Assembly: GCA_033398695.1 (NCBI GenBank)
Contig: CM065806.1
Location: forward strand, 48,075,001-48,139,000
Direction: 5' to 3'
DNA length: 64,000 nucleotides
From: Orobanche coerulescens
Taxonomy: Eukaryota > Streptophyta > Magnoliopsida > Lamiales > Orobanchaceae
Shown here: positions 31,565 through 44,000 of the stretch, in pieces
How positions within the stretch are numbered: the first letter of the stretch is position 1
Layout of the letters: every line of letters begins with the position of its first letter
The notes under the pieces: generated by a model
Seen by the model: the letters and a program-made list of their open reading frames with translations, nothing else
Databases searched by the model: none
What the model was told of the DNA's origin: nothing
Program-made: the position numbers and the translations under genes

Positions 31565-32891
31565 CAGCCAACCCTACAATATACAGAATACACAAACATA
31601 TCTTTTTCCTCCTTCCTGCAATCATCCCTCATATGATTTCTGTCGATTGTCAACAACTCTAAACCTCTATGCAAATCTCACCTTCAGTATAAAACAGAAT
31701 ATTCACAAATAATCCCAGTTTATTTTCTCCAGCAGTCAACATCTATCAACACCATCCAAGATCGTTCATCTCTCCTCTTCTTTCCCAGCGTAAGTAAAGC
31801 CTTCTTTCATTTTTTTAGTCAGTTCTCAATTTGTCTGCAGTAGTTCGTTTGGTAGTTTCTTGTTTGAACACAACCGTAAATCAGCGAACGAAACACAAAT
31901 TCAAATTTAGAAAAATCCAAACCATACATCACCTTAATACACCTCTGAACCAAAACCCATCTCCACCGCTCCCGACCCATTTATCAGCCAATCTAGAATC
32001 TCATTCAATAGGCCCGGAATTAAGCCCGAACCCCTTCACCCTTTTCATATTCATCGAGCCCAGAAAACCGACAAAAGCCAAACTCAAACCAGAAATTACA
32101 AAACCTGAATCCATCATCACCAGAACCAAAATCAACGATCCCTCACCCCCGTCCGCCGCACAGCTCGATAGAGAAATAGGGCCGATGCCTTTCCGACGAA
32201 CCATAGCCCTGACCATTTAGGGTTTCGAGATATGGGTAAAGTTTCAAATCGGTGAGTCTTAGTCCAGCGATTTGGCTGCGTGTGTGCGATTGTGTGTGTG
32301 TGCGATTGTTGTGTGTGTGTAGGTGCATGTGTGTGTGTGATATCAGAGGGAGACGGATTGAAAGAGAACCGAGGGAGAACGAGAATTCTGATGACGTCTT
32401 CAGCGTGAGAAGGATTTTTATATCCCTATTTATTAGCTAAACCAACTTCCACCCCCAACTTTCCAGTCATTTCAATTTTAATCCCAGTTACTTTTGATTC
32501 TTGCAAATTAACCCAAATCAACTCTTCAATTTATTCAATTTCAGTCCTCGGATGTTTCATTCTTTCAGTTTTACTCCAGTCAGCTTTTCAGTAACTAATT
32601 CCAGCCCTATTTTGGCGCAAGCCATTAAAATATTGATTGTATTCATAATAATTAAATTTTAATCTATGCATCGTATTTTATTCCGAGTTATTATATATTT
32701 ATAAATTATAATAATAGTGATTATCATTATTATTAATTGTAGGTAATAACAAGAATTTACGGGCCTAGAATTGTCGAGTCAAGCATCTTCATCACATTCA
32801 AGTTCAAGAACTGCATTTTATCCAGGTGTGGGAATTTATTACGCTTTTGTTTATTTTAATTGCTTTACATATTGTCTTATATGTGCACGTG

Positions 32892-32999
32892 AAATCAGTC
32901 AGAAGCACTTAAATGTGCAAACCAGTCAGAAGCACTTAAATGAGCAAATCAGTCAGAAGCACTTAAATGTGCAAATCAGTCAGAAGCACTTAATTGTGC
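32892..32999 (+). repeat. Four 27-bp tandem repeats in T2 5' LTR
   Basis: Four near-identical units of the form AAATCAGTCAGAAGCACTTA plus AATGTGC. The 3' LTR has four more diverged units at 39995-40101. Confidence 0.92.
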
Positions 33000-33429
33000 A
33001 TAAAGCCTTCGGGCTAGCCGACGGGCTTCAGAATTTATCAGTCATGTTGTTTATACTTGCTAATATATTTAGTAATTAACTTAGATATATTGCGTACCCT
33101 CCACACTGAGCGAGTTGGAAGCTCACCCCACTATTTAACCTTTCAGGTTGAGGAGCTCGATGTGGCATGCGCTTGAGTGTGGGATGATCAAGCTTCATGA
33201 TTAGATATTTATTTACTTAATGTTATTTCTCTCAAACTATGTTTTATGAACAACTGTTCGATTTGTTTTAATTTCACGTCGATGTATGGTTTTATTTAAT
33301 GGTGACTTGAGAATATTACTTGCGAATATTAAAATTGTCTTTTGAAAAATGTATTTCCGCGGCAAAATTTTTATTTATTCTTTTAATATTAGAAGTATTA
33401 TTTATCTAGAAAAGTGGCCGCTACATAAG

Positions 33430-33440
33430 TGGTATCAGAG
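33430..33440 (+). other. T2 primer binding site
   Basis: TGGTATCAGAG four bases after the 5' LTR, matching the initiator tRNA-Met complement. Confidence 0.88.
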
Positions 33441-33864
33441 TGGGTCTACGATTCTGTAGACTCGTTAAAATGGTTTCTTTTTGTAAACTGAAATTTCATT
33501 TTTGCAAGTAGTCAGATATTTTTTAGCAATTATGATCATCCACCTCTGCCGCTCCACGTCGACTCCAAGGTACATTCAGTTATTATTATTCATTATGTGA
33601 TAAATGCAGTTTGCCAGATCAACCATGATTCAGGTATTACAGATGCATTTCAGTCTATTTTGTACATAAGAATTTTATGATAAAGTATTTGGGCATGAAA
33701 TCATTTTCTTATAAATTCATAAGTATATGTGTGACATGCGTAAATCATCATTGCTAGAAATCTCTGGTTCTCAACCTATATATGCAATGTAACTCTCCAT
33801 TTTTATTTCTCCCTCTCGTTGGGTAAGTACTGAAGGATCATTGCGTGTGGTGTGCCTTAGGATA
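33441..33864 (+). other. T2 5' leader
   Basis: About 420 bp of AT-rich untranslated leader between PBS and gag. I see no gene in it. Confidence 0.6.
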
Positions 33865-34790
33865 ATGGTAACTCGTGGATGTGGACGCCCAGCTAACCGA
33901 GCTGCAGATAATCTCGGTGGTCATAATGCCAACCTTGGTGCTGGCATAATAACCACAACAATAACGTGCCATCTCCTACTCAGGCACAAGTTGTGCAACA
34001 GTTCCAGCGTTTCACCCCACCATCATTCAACGGCTGGGAAGAACCAGCTTTTGTTGACAAAGGGTTCATGTCGCTCGACCGCACCTTTGAGCTCATTGGG
34101 TGCACTGATGCGCAAAGAATACTTTGCGGCTAATATCAAATGGTGGAGGATGGTGGATGCTGGTGGATAAGATATTGGCGTTTGAGGCCGGCGGCCGAGC
34201 GTGCTGCATTAACTTGGGATCGATTAAAGGAAATAGTGATGGAACAGTACTACCCACAGCATTACCAAGAGAAGATGGAGAGAGAGTTTTGGAATCTCGA
34301 ACAAGGAGGGATGACGGTTGAAGAATATGAGAGAAAATTCAACCAAATCAGCTTCTTTGTGGAGCACATGGTGGATACTGACCGCAAGAGGGCCCTTAAG
34401 TTCCGGAGTGGTTTACGCCCAAGTATTCATCACATCATGGCTGGTCATGGGGTGCTACCATATACTGAGATAGTGTTCCGATCTCACGAGGTTGAGGCTA
34501 GCCATAATCTGGATCAACAACAGTCTACGAAGCCTAATACCGGTAAGAGGCATTGGAATGGGAGACAAAATAAGGTTGTGTCTTCTAATAAGCAAACAAA
34601 GGTTGATCAAAGGTCGGGACCTAAGCCTCAAACCAGTAAGCCAAAGTGCTCTAAGTGTGGTAAGAATCATGGAGGGGAGTGCTTGTATGGTAAAGGTGTC
34701 TGCTACAGATGCAATAAGCCAGGCATTCATCTTTGAACTGTCGTCTCCAAAGGGCCAAAGGTCAAGGTATTGGAGGAAAAGCTCGCATTT
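33865..34790 (+). pseudogene. gag: T2 gag with zinc-knuckle pair
   Basis: Starts at ATG 33865 (MVTRGCGRPANRAAD), the basic start usual in these gags. A frameshift near 34000 and another near 34140 lead into the capsid domain: AALTWDRLKEIVMEQYYPQHY, EFWNLEQGGMTVEEYERKF and RKRALKFRSGLRPSIH. A K/Q-rich stretch follows. The nucleocapsid has CSKCGKNHGGEC (C-X2-C-X3-H-X3-C) and a second CYRCNKPGIHL, where G-H is changed and a TGA at 34735 precedes the expected C. Confidence 0.84.
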
Positions 34791-35130
34791 ATTCTTTGAC
34801 CCAAAATGATGCAGATGAGAATCCCGGGACGGTGTCAGGTACGCTTATGATCTCTAATTTGCCTGCTTTCTCTTTATTTGATACTGGTGCCACACATACT
34901 TTTATGTCTACAAAGTTTTATTATGCTATTGGTCATATAAGCGTTAGAACTGTTGAGTATCTTGAGGTTAGCTTACCGTCACGGAATACGATCCTCACAA
35001 ATAGAATGATTGACTAGAATATTGAGATAGGAGGAAGAGAATTTGACGCTAGCTTGTATTTGATTAGCTCGATGGATTTTGACGTGATCGTTGGTATGGA
35101 CTGCTCGATAGACATGATGCCGATATAAGG
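34791..35130 (+). pseudogene. pol: T2 protease
   Basis: Retropepsin domain with an intact active-site motif FSLFDTGATHTFMS (about 34868-34909) and the later FDVIVGMDCS segment (about 35078-35107). Stops occur at 35015 and near 35126. Homologous to the T1 protease, but D-T-G is retained here. Confidence 0.82.
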
Positions 35131-36215
35131 TGCCGTGAGAAGAAGGTAACATTGAGGTGTTCCGAATGCGAGTCGATCACCTTTTATGGTACTAAGAGTA
35201 GGACAGTACCCAGAGTAATCACAGGCATGAAGGCACTGAGAAGTCTAAGGAAGGAGAAATGTCAAGGTTACTTGGTGAGTTTAGTCGACACTCGTACTAA
35301 TGAGGTGTCCCCTACAGACATACCTATAGTACGAGAGTTTTTGGATGTGTTTCCAGAAGATTTTCCGGGAGTCCCACCCGACCAACAAGTGGAGTTTAGA
35401 ATTGATTTGGTCCCTGGGGCGGCCCAAACATCCAAAGCCCCATATAGAATGGCTTCGAAGGAACTTCAATAATTGAAGGTCCAAATTCAAGAGCTGCTGG
35501 AGCTCGTATTTGTTCGTCCTAGTGTGTCACCCTGGGGTGCACCACTACTATTTGTAAGAAACAAGGATGGGTCACTTCGGATGTGTATAGATTACAAAGA
35601 GTTGAATTGACTCACGGTGAAGAACAAGTACCCACTACCGAGAATCGAGGATCTATTCGATCAGTTGAGGGGATCCGGAACCTTTTCGAAGATTGATTCG
35701 GGGTACCACCAACTGAAGATTAGGGAGTGTTACATTCCCAAGACGTCTTTCAGGACCCGTTATGGGTATTTCGAACTTGTAGTGATGCCATTTGGTCTGA
35801 GTAATGCACCAGCAGTCTTTATGGATTTGATGAACAGGGTGTTCCAACCTTACTTGTATAAGTTCGTGATAGTCTTCATAGATGACATCTTGGTGTATTC
35901 TAAGGACAAGGAACAACACCAAGAGCATTTGAGGATTACATTGGAGATACTTCGCAAGGAGAAGTTGTATGCTAAGTTCAAGAAATGTGAGTTTTGGTTA
36001 AACAGAGTTGGATTCCTCAGACATGTGGTGACTTCAAAAGGAATTGAGGTAGATCCCGATAAGATTGTAGCAGTGAGTAGTTGGGGAGTACCCAAGAATG
36101 AGAGCGAAGTTCGCAGCTTTCTGGGCCTAGCTGGCTATTATAGAAGATTTATCGAAGGATTTTCGAAAATCGCCACTCCTGACCTAGTTAACAAGGAAAG
36201 GCGTGAGGTTTGAAT
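35131..36215 (+). pseudogene. pol: T2 reverse transcriptase
   Basis: Ty3-type RT with [77 protein letters not shown] and the catalytic [11 protein letters not shown] at about 35875-35907. Stops include TAA 35470 and TGA 35608 (family Arg, CGA to TGA). FSKIDSGYH lacks the LRS of the usual [11 protein letters not shown], an in-frame loss of two or three residues. The thumb [15 protein letters not shown] is intact. Confidence 0.89.
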
Positions 36216-36690
36216 GAAGTGACAGGTGCGAGGAAAGTTTTCAAGAGTTGAAAATGAGACTAACTTCAGCACCAGTATTAACGATTCCTGATCCGACAGA
36301 AGACTTTGTCATTTATAGTGATGCCTCAAAGTAGGGGTTGGGTTGTGTTCTGATGCAACATGCGAAAGTAGTAGCCTATGCATCGAGGCAGCTTAAACCA
36401 CATGAGTTGAACTATCCGACGCATGATTTGGAGTTGGCTGCTGTAGTACATGCGCTGAAGATTTGGCGTCAATATCTCTATGGAGGGAAGTGTGAGATAT
36501 ATACGGACCATAAAAGTTTGAAGTATATTTTCACCCAGAAGGATCTTATCATGAGACAAAGGCGATGGTTAGGATTGGTGAAGGACTATGATTGTACTAT
36601 TCATTACCATCCGGGTAAGGCTAATGTCGTAGCTGATGCCTTGAGTCGGAAGACTAGACGCGAATTAGCTTGCTTGACCGATCAGGAGAG
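36216..36690 (+). pseudogene. pol: T2 RNase H
   Basis: After a frame slip near 36210, the frame contains YSDASK (first Asp, about 36316), a TAG at 36332 and then [20 protein letters not shown]. It continues with [37 protein letters not shown] and [16 protein letters not shown]. Apart from the TAG the domain is well preserved. Confidence 0.88.
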
Positions 36691-37880
36691 TTTGATAAAG
36701 GTCTTCTCCGAGTTGAGGATTAAGTTAGTTGAGTTTTCAAAGAGTTCTAAAGCAATCATATCATCTTTGGTCTTGCAACCAAACTTGAGGGATAAGATTA
36801 AGGAGGCTCAACCTCGTGATAAGTTCTTATGCAAGATGAAAGATCGAGCACATGATGGAAATATTGAGGAATTTGTCATTGCCGCAGACGGCGTTTTGAC
36901 TTATGATGGGAGGTTATGGGTTCCTACGGATCCATCCCATATGAATCAAATCCTTGAAGAAGCTCACAATGCACCATACTCTGCTCACCCAGGAGGTACA
37001 AAGATGTACCACGACCTGAAGAAGTTCTTTTGGTGAAGAGGAATGAAACGGGACATTGGTGTATTTGTGGAGAGGTGTATGATATGTCAGCAGGTGAAGG
37101 CAGAACACCAACGGCCAGGAGGTTTACTTCAACCGTTGGAAATCCCAGAATGGAAATGGGAGCATATCACAATGGATTTCGTGGTTGGTCTGCCATGAAC
37201 TGTGAGGAAGAACTATGTTATCTGGGTGATAGTAGATCGTTTGACGAAGTCATCTTATTTTCTACCTATGAGGACGACTTATAGTATGGAACAATATGCG
37301 AGGATTTATATTCGGGAAATTGTGAGGTTACATGGTGTTCTAGTGTCGATCGTCTCAGATAGAGATCCACGATTTACGTCGAAATTTTAGAAAAGTATGC
37401 AAAGTGCATTGGGCACTAAATTGAATTTTAGTATTGCATATCAGCCGCAAACCGATGGTCAATCTGAACGGACTATCAAGACACTTGATGATTTGTTGAA
37501 AGCATGCGTTATTGATACTAGTGAGAATTGGGAGAATATTTTGCCTTTAATAGAGTTTGCTTATAACAATAGTTACCAAGCGACTATACAAATGGCCCCA
37601 TATGAGGCTTTGTATGGAAGGAAATGTCGATCGCCCCTTTATTGGAGTGAGGTTGGAGAAGGAAAAATTTTGGGTCCAGAATTGATCGGATAGACTGTAG
37701 AGAAGATAGCCGAAATCAGAAGTAAAATTAAGACTGCCCAGGATCGGTAGAAGTCTTATGCTGATAAACGAAGGAAAGATATCCAATTTGAGGTTAGAGA
37801 AAAAATGTTCTTGAAGGTAGCGCCGATGAAAGGAGTGATACGATTCGGTAAAAAGGGAAAGTTATAGCCTCGTTATATCG
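36691..37880 (+). pseudogene. pol: T2 integrase
   Basis: Zinc domain with [21 protein letters not shown] (H..H) followed by FW and a TGA at 37034 (family Trp), then the C-X2-C part near 37077 in the same frame. The core shows WEHITMDFVVGL (37169 on), [13 protein letters not shown] (Asp, about 37348-37386) and QTDGQSERTIKTL with the catalytic Glu (about 37450-37490). TAG at 37388 replaces Trp. YEALYGRKCRSPLYW closes the core. Further TAGs at 37693 and 37748 follow. Confidence 0.88.
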
Positions 37881-38221
37881 GACCTTTTGAGATTTTGGGT
37901 CGTGTTGGTGATCTTGCATATAGTTTGGCATTGCCATTGGAGTTATCGGGAGTGCACAATGTCTTTCACATCTTCATGCTGAGAAAGTACATACATGATC
38001 CTGGTCACATATACAGTTTCAAAGAGTTGCATGTAGCCAATAACCTGACTTATGAGGAGGTACCTACAGCTATTTTGGAACTTAAGGTACATCAGTTATG
38101 AAATAAAGAGGTTAAATTGGTGAAAGTTCAATGGAGTCATCATGGACCAAATGAGGCAACTTGGGAACGTGAAGAGGAGATCCGTTCTAAGTATCCAACA
38201 TTCATTTTTCAAGGTACGTAA
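37881..38221 (+). pseudogene. pol: T2 integrase tail with chromodomain-like segment
   Basis: GPFEILGRVGDLAYSLALP and VFHIFMLRKYIHDP lead to PTAILELKVHQL, a TGA at 38099, and then VKLVKVQWSHHGPNEATWERE and RSKYPTF. This is a Tekay/Del-type chromodomain, parallel to 28824-28965 of T1. It ends at TAA 38219. Confidence 0.82.
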
Positions 38222-38248
38222 CTTAATTTTCGAGGACGGAAGTTTGTT

Positions 38249-38262
38249 AAAGGGGGGTAGGT
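38249..38262 (+). other. T2 polypurine tract
   Basis: AAAGGGGGGTAGGT directly before the 3' LTR. Confidence 0.85.
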
Positions 38263-40529
38263 TGTAACGCCCCGATTTCGCATATACATTTATTGTGAAC
38301 TGTAGAAAACATGTTCAATTTTATTAACTTAATGCCCGAATAATTTTATCCTTTAATTCATTTCATTCTCATGATCATGCAAACTCATTTATGTCATTAT
38401 AATTCATGTCAAGTCATGTGATTCATGTTGTTTCATTTCTCATTTTTAATTCATCGTTTCATCTCGTCATTTCTTTGCCCGAGTCAAATTTTAAACAATA
38501 TTAATCGTTACCCAAAAGATTTTACAAACTAGATAATAATATTATTTATTATTATTACTATTACTATTATTAATATTATTATCATTATTTAGCTTAGCGC
38601 GATATTATTCATTTTCATTGTGGTCCAATTAATAATGATTTGAAATATAAATTTATTTCAAGCCCAATTTAATGAGTTGGATCAAATCCTTGTTCCTAGC
38701 CCAATTAGAATTATACCCTAACCCTAATATCTACAGTACAAATACTGTATTTATACTGCAGCCAACCCTACAATATACAGAATACACAAACATATCTTTT
38801 TTCCTCCTTCCTGCAATCGTTCCTCATCTGATTTCTGCCGATTGTCAACAACTCTCAACCTCAACGCAAATCTCACCTTCAGTATAAAACATAATATTCA
38901 CAAATAATCCCAGTTTATTTTCTCCAGCAGTCAACATCTATCAACACCATCCAAGATCGTTCAGCTCTCCTCTTCTTTCCCAGCGTAAGTAAAGCCTTCT
39001 TTCATTTTTTTGTCAGTTCTCAATTTTTCTGCAGTAGTTCGTTTGGTAGTTTCGTGTTTGAACACAACCGTAAATCAGCGAGCGAAACACAAATTCAAAT
39101 TCAGAAAAAATCAAAACCATACATCACCTTAATACACCTCTGAACCAAAACCCATCTCCGCCGCTCCCGACCCATTTATCAGCCAACCCAGAATCTGATT
39201 CAATAGGCCCGGAATTAAGCCCGAACACCTTCACCCCTTTCATATTCATCGAGTCCAGAAAACTGACAAAAGCCAAACTCAAACCAGAAAATACAAAACC
39301 TGAATCTATCATCACCATAACCAAAATCAACGAGCCCTCACTCCCATCCGCCGCACAGCTCGACATAGAAATAGGGCCGACGACTTTTCGACAAAACCGT
39401 CGCCCTGACCATTTAGGGTTTCGAGATATGGGTAAAATTCCAAATAGGCGAGTCTTAGTCCAGCGATTTGGCTGCGTGTGTGCGATTGTTGTGTGTGTGT
39501 AGGTGCGTGTGTGTGTGTGATATCAGAGGGAGGCAGATTGAAAGAGACCGAGGGAGAACGAGAATTCTGATGACGTCTTCAGCGTGAGAAGCATTTTTAT
39601 ATCCCTATTTATTAGCTAAACCAACTTCCACTCCCAACTTTCCAGTCATTTCAAGGATGTTTCGTTCTTTCAGTTTACTCCAGTCAACTTTTCTGTAATT
39701 AATTCCAACCCTATTTTGGCGCAAGCCATTAAAATATTGATTGTATTCATAATAATTAAATTTTAATCTATGCCTCATATTTTATTCCCAGTTATTATAT
39801 ATTTATAAATTATTTAATAGTGATTATCATTATTATTAATTGTAGATAATAACAAGAATTTACGGGCCTAGAATTTTTGAGTCAAGCATCTTCATCACAT
39901 TTAAGTTCAAGAACTGCATTTTATCCAGGTGTGGGGATTTATTACGCTTTTGTTTATTTTAATTGCTTTATATATTATCTTGTATGTGCACGTGAAATCA
40001 GTCAGAAGCACTTAAATGTGCAAATTAGTAAGAAGCACATAAATGTGCAAATCAGTCCGAAACATTTAAATGTCCAAATCAGTGAGAAGCACTTAATTGT
40101 TTATAAAGCCTTCGGGCTAGCTGACGGGCTTCAGGATATATCAGTCATGTTGTTTATACTTGCTAATATATTTAGTAATTAACTTAAACATATTGTGTAC
40201 CCTCCACACTGAGCGAGTTGGAATCTCACCCCACTATTTAACCCTTTCAAGTTGAGGAGCTCGATGTGGCATGCACTTGAGTGTGGGATGATCAAGCTTC
40301 ATGATTAGATGTTTATTTACTTAATGTTATTTCTATCAAACTATGTTTTATGAACAAGTGTTCGATTTGTTTTAATTTCATGTCGAAGTATGTTTTTATT
40401 TAATGGTGACTTGAGAATATTATTTGCGAATATTAAATTTGTCTTTTGAAAAATGTACTTCCGCTGGAAAATTTTTATTTATTCTTTTAATATTAGAAGG
40501 ATTATTTTTCTAGAAAAGTGGTCGCTACA
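38263..40529 (+). repeat. T2 3' LTR (2,267 bp)
   Basis: TGTAACGCCCCGATTTC to GTGGTCGCTACA, collinear with 31064-33425 but with scattered substitutions, a shorter TG stretch and a deletion of about 70 bases near 39655. Followed by GCTAA. Confidence 0.93.
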
Positions 40530-40534
40530 GCTAA
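40530..40534 (+). repeat. Target site duplication of T2, right copy
   Basis: GCTAA, identical to 31059-31063. Confidence 0.92.
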
Positions 40535-40963
40535 CCCCTTTGGGGACCCGTTTTGGGGAAATTATCATTATGAATTTCAGGTGGCGTTCAGCCGGTCGAA
40601 CGGGCACTGGAGCAGTACGAGGATGCTGGCCGGGGTTGTTGGCGTGTGCAAATGAGTCCATTTGTTTCCGTTGTCCATTTTGATGTGTTTGCTTTCCAAA
40701 CTTGTGAACTTATAGATAGCACTCGCGAGTACTTAAGCATTTTGATTTGGGATATGGTTTGTATACTAAATCGTATTTTTGATTTTGGGTGATGTCTGGT
40801 TTACCGGTTGTACCGAGTGATTTCATTTAATTATTGTTGTGGTGTTGTGTGTTTCTCACTAACCGAGATGGTTAGACGAGCTGTATTATTTATTTGGCCT
40901 GGTGGGTCCTACGTAGGGGTCCAAGGCGCTGTAATATACCCTGAATATCTTGGGGGTGTTACA
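40535..40963 (+). repeat. T1 3' LTR, second part
   Basis: Resumes with CCCCTTTGGGGACC and ends CTTGGGGGTGTTACA. The junction rebuilds ACTTGTACTAGC...GCTAACCCC, the same motif seen in the solo LTR (53395-53425) and S LTR (53898-53935), confirming that the two parts belong together. Confidence 0.85.
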
Positions 40964-41081
40964 CCAAGTGGCTTGGGCTTGACAAAACTATGCTGCTGGT
41001 CCGAATTAATATTACTTGCTCTGTGATTTGGGCTCGTCCCAAAAGAATTGCTACTAAAGCCGTCAATGCTCTACAGTAAAA
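40964..41081 (+). other. 118-bp flank between T1 and the LARD-like element
   Basis: Unassigned sequence beginning CCAAGTGGCTTGGGC. It could be host DNA or part of a further old element. I see no coding or repeat signal. Confidence 0.4.
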
Positions 41082-44000
41082 TGTAACACCCACAGAGCCA
41101 TCCAGGAATATTACAGCATCGTGGGTCCCATACCGGAACCCACAAGGCTAAAAGATATTTTTTTAAAAATATTTCAAATACGCCCAAACGGCGATGACGG
41201 TAATATCTTTTAAAAATATTGAAAGACTATATAAAATTCATTTATCAAATACCGTCGTAAAATCTCATTTGAAAGTACAGGGCCAAAACGCCAAAGCTCA
41301 ACAGTTTCACAAGTATATGTTAAGTCACCGCTTACGCGTATCGACAAAATAGTTTAGAAAAAGATTTTCCAAAATAAACCCAAGTTCGTAAAATACTAGC
41401 AACCCATTTTGAAACACACTAGCAGTGGATATAACAATTAACTAAAAATACTTTTGCAGCGGAAAATAACATCTAATCAAAGTACTCGATTCACAAACAC
41501 AAGCCATAGGCAGTATCCTCCGGGAAGCTCATCTCTTCACGACCGCTAAAAGATCGACATCCCAAGAATCTAAAAGAATAAAGCCCACGACGGGGCCAAC
41601 CATAATACTCAACAATGATAATGATCCCATCACATTAATAATTACATACCAATGAAAATACTAAGTAAGAATACTACCAATATAATCCTACCGCCATAAC
41701 CTTACAAACTGGTGATAATCCTTATCAAAATAACCTTTACTATATTGCATGTCTCGTATTCTCGATAACACAATGAACTCGTACACAAACATTTGTACTG
41801 TATCCTAGACAATACCACATATTCTCAAAACATCATCATAACTCACTGATATGAAATATACCAACTCTCTCCAACTCAATCTATCGGATAATATCATAAA
41901 ATCTCATCATGATAATCGATTGTCCACCAGAAGACAAATACCAATAGGGAAATATGGAACATGCCTCAAGATACGCAATGCCACAACGAATCACGTCAGT
42001 CTAATCCGAGATCAGATCAGACAACATACGGCCATGGTTCTAACACAAGACCTACAAATGCATACACATATGACAACGTCAATATGCTCACAGCAATAAC
42101 AACAACATATATTTGTGGTAATCCAACGATCCAGCGCGCACAATATACATTCCCACGATGATCCTTATTAGATTAACACGTGGTGGATAACCAACAATAT
42201 ACATATGCACAACAACAACAAGTCTCTCCTACAAGAAGACCAACAACACATGACACAACATGTCAATCTCAACCTACCCATGGTATTCCAATGATTCAGC
42301 GCACAAAGCATAGATTCCCATGATGATCCCGTCGGACCAACAGATGGTGGAAATACCCGTCCAACGATCCAGCGCACACAGCTATAGATTCTGATGATGA
42401 TCCCATCGGACCAACACATGGTGGACAAACAACTACGATGCACAAATGCATGACAACAACAATACACAAATGCATGACAACGACAATATACGAATGTATC
42501 ACAACATGATCAACACAAAAGGACAAAATGATTAGAGTACTTGCCTCGAGTCCTTCGAGAGCAATCTCGATGTAAAAACCATCACCGACGATTATCCTCA
42601 ATGTTCGACGATCCAAAATACCACGGACTATAGATAACTCATATCCTCGTATTTACCATAATGTATCCTTGATACCCAAGTATACCAATAGTAAATGTAA
42701 ATCATACACATCATGATTTAATTCCCAAAATCTGAAAACAACGTACGATCCCAAATCTCCAGAGTTCACAATAATAATCATTGCTATATGCATTATAAAC
42801 AAAATGAAACTGAAACCATTCATTAGATATTATAAACTGAACAAGTAATAACTCGCCTCAGTACCAATACGATAATTGTGAAGCCGTTACCAATTTCCTT
42901 GCCTTCGTCTACGAGCTCCTTGACTCCTACTAAAGCAATTCCCGGACATCCTCGAACTTGATCGTAACACACGATTCTAATCAACGACCAATTCTCACAA
43001 CCTATTGTAATAATCGTTAACAACAAGTTTATAACAATCAACAATTGATCTAACCAATCAACAAACTCAATGGTTTCCACAATATCCCGATTAAGCACAA
43101 ATCCTAACAATCCAACTCAAATAATTACGAACTCATAATCCACAATACATTTTACGAACACTGTCTGTAGATTTAGCGTACATTATTCACATTACATAGC
43201 GTGCGCTAATATCCCGAACATACTTTACGTACGTAAGACTTTAAGATTTACGCATGCTAAATATTCCAATTAACACCTTGCGATCATGAATATCGAAATA
43301 CGGATGGGAAGAATCATACTCTGATATTAATCATCTTTATTAAGTTTCCCAGCTCTGAAAACAATTATAAAGGACTCAATCCGTTCGATACGTATTTGTA
43401 TTATAACAAAGTAGGGTTGACTCAATCATAGTTCAATAAATACATTAATTTCAGTGACTGGAAATGTCAAAACAAAAATCGAATTATTTACATATGTTAC
43501 TCATTTGCAAAATACACAAACTTTCATCGAAAAATAACCTTCATGTTAAAAGATATACATATTCAAATTAGGCAACTCGATCAACTTTCAAAAGAAATGT
43601 TGCTGGAAATGACTGATACGAACAGGGCTGACTCAGTGTAAAATGGCTCGTATTATCCAAGTATTCTGAATCAAAAGTTACGGTATAAACAACATTTATA
43701 CTTATATGTATTGTATTTGCAAACTGCTCGAGATGGATTTGTAAAATAACTTACGGCTTGTGGGATAATCGAGTTCAAATGTGGCAACCCAGTCTGGAAT
43801 TCACATACTCTGGGGAATTCCGCCAAACACTTACCAGACGTCTCCTGGTCTAGGCTGCTCAGATTTGCTGGGTGTTTGATTGTTTTGGAAGACTTACAAA
43901 TTTCAAAACAAAAACAGAAAAATACGGTTTTGAAGAGGTAGATATTTTTCTATGGATATTGACAAACGAAATGAGACATTAATGAACATAACACTGAACT

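Larger units (their letters stand above)
31064..33425 (+). repeat. T2 5' LTR (2,362 bp)
   Basis: Starts TGTAACGCCCCGATTTC, ends GTGGCCGCTACA. Contents: an AT-rich ATT microsatellite (31331-31397), two adjacent telo-box-like CCCTAA repeats (31522-31533), a palindromic TATA box (31540-31564), a GTAAGT site (31789), a TG-rich stretch (32276-32338) and four 27-bp repeats (32892-32999). An open frame at 31831-32217 also exists in diverged form in the 3' LTR but shows no family motif, so I do not call it a gene. Confidence 0.93.
31064..40529 (+). mobile_element. T2: Tekay/Del-like chromovirus nested in T1 LTR
   Basis: Complete 9,466-bp element with LTRs of 2,362 and 2,267 bp, a perfect GCTAA duplication, tRNA-Met PBS, gag with zinc knuckles, PR, RT, RNase H, integrase and chromodomain-like tail, and a polypurine tract. 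Pol carries about a dozen stops, many explicable as TGG or CAG or CGA mutated by C-to-T or G-to-A, so it is an old and inactive copy. Its LTR sequence is unlike that of T1. Confidence 0.93.
1..40963 (+). mobile_element. T1: outer Tekay/Del-like Ty3 chromovirus, interrupted twice
   Basis: T1 is the oldest layer of the left two thirds of the window. Its own sequence is 1-1276 (gag), 25402-31063 (protease to mid 3' LTR) and 40535-40963 (end of 3' LTR). The domain order gag, two zinc knuckles, protease, RT, RNase H, integrase and C-terminal chromodomain-like segment is that of Ty3 chromoviruses. The integrase tail resembles the Tekay/Del lineage. The copia element C1 separates the zinc knuckles from the protease, and the chromovirus T2 splits the 3' LTR. 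Many in-frame stops show it is dead. The 5' LTR is not recognisable as a unit within the window, so the left end is unresolved. Confidence 0.88.

Noticed and set aside
31831..32217. Open frame of 129 codons in the T2 5' LTR
   Set aside because: It lies in an LTR after the TATA box, is broken in the 3' LTR copy, has no known motif and low-complexity P, N and T composition. Chance frame is more likely.
32892..32999. CRISPR-like array of 27-bp repeats
   Set aside because: Repeats are directly adjacent with no spacers, in plant LTR sequence. A simple tandem repeat.
40964..41081. Host gene between T1 and the LARD-like element
   Set aside because: Only 118 bases, no open frame of note and no splice or promoter signal.
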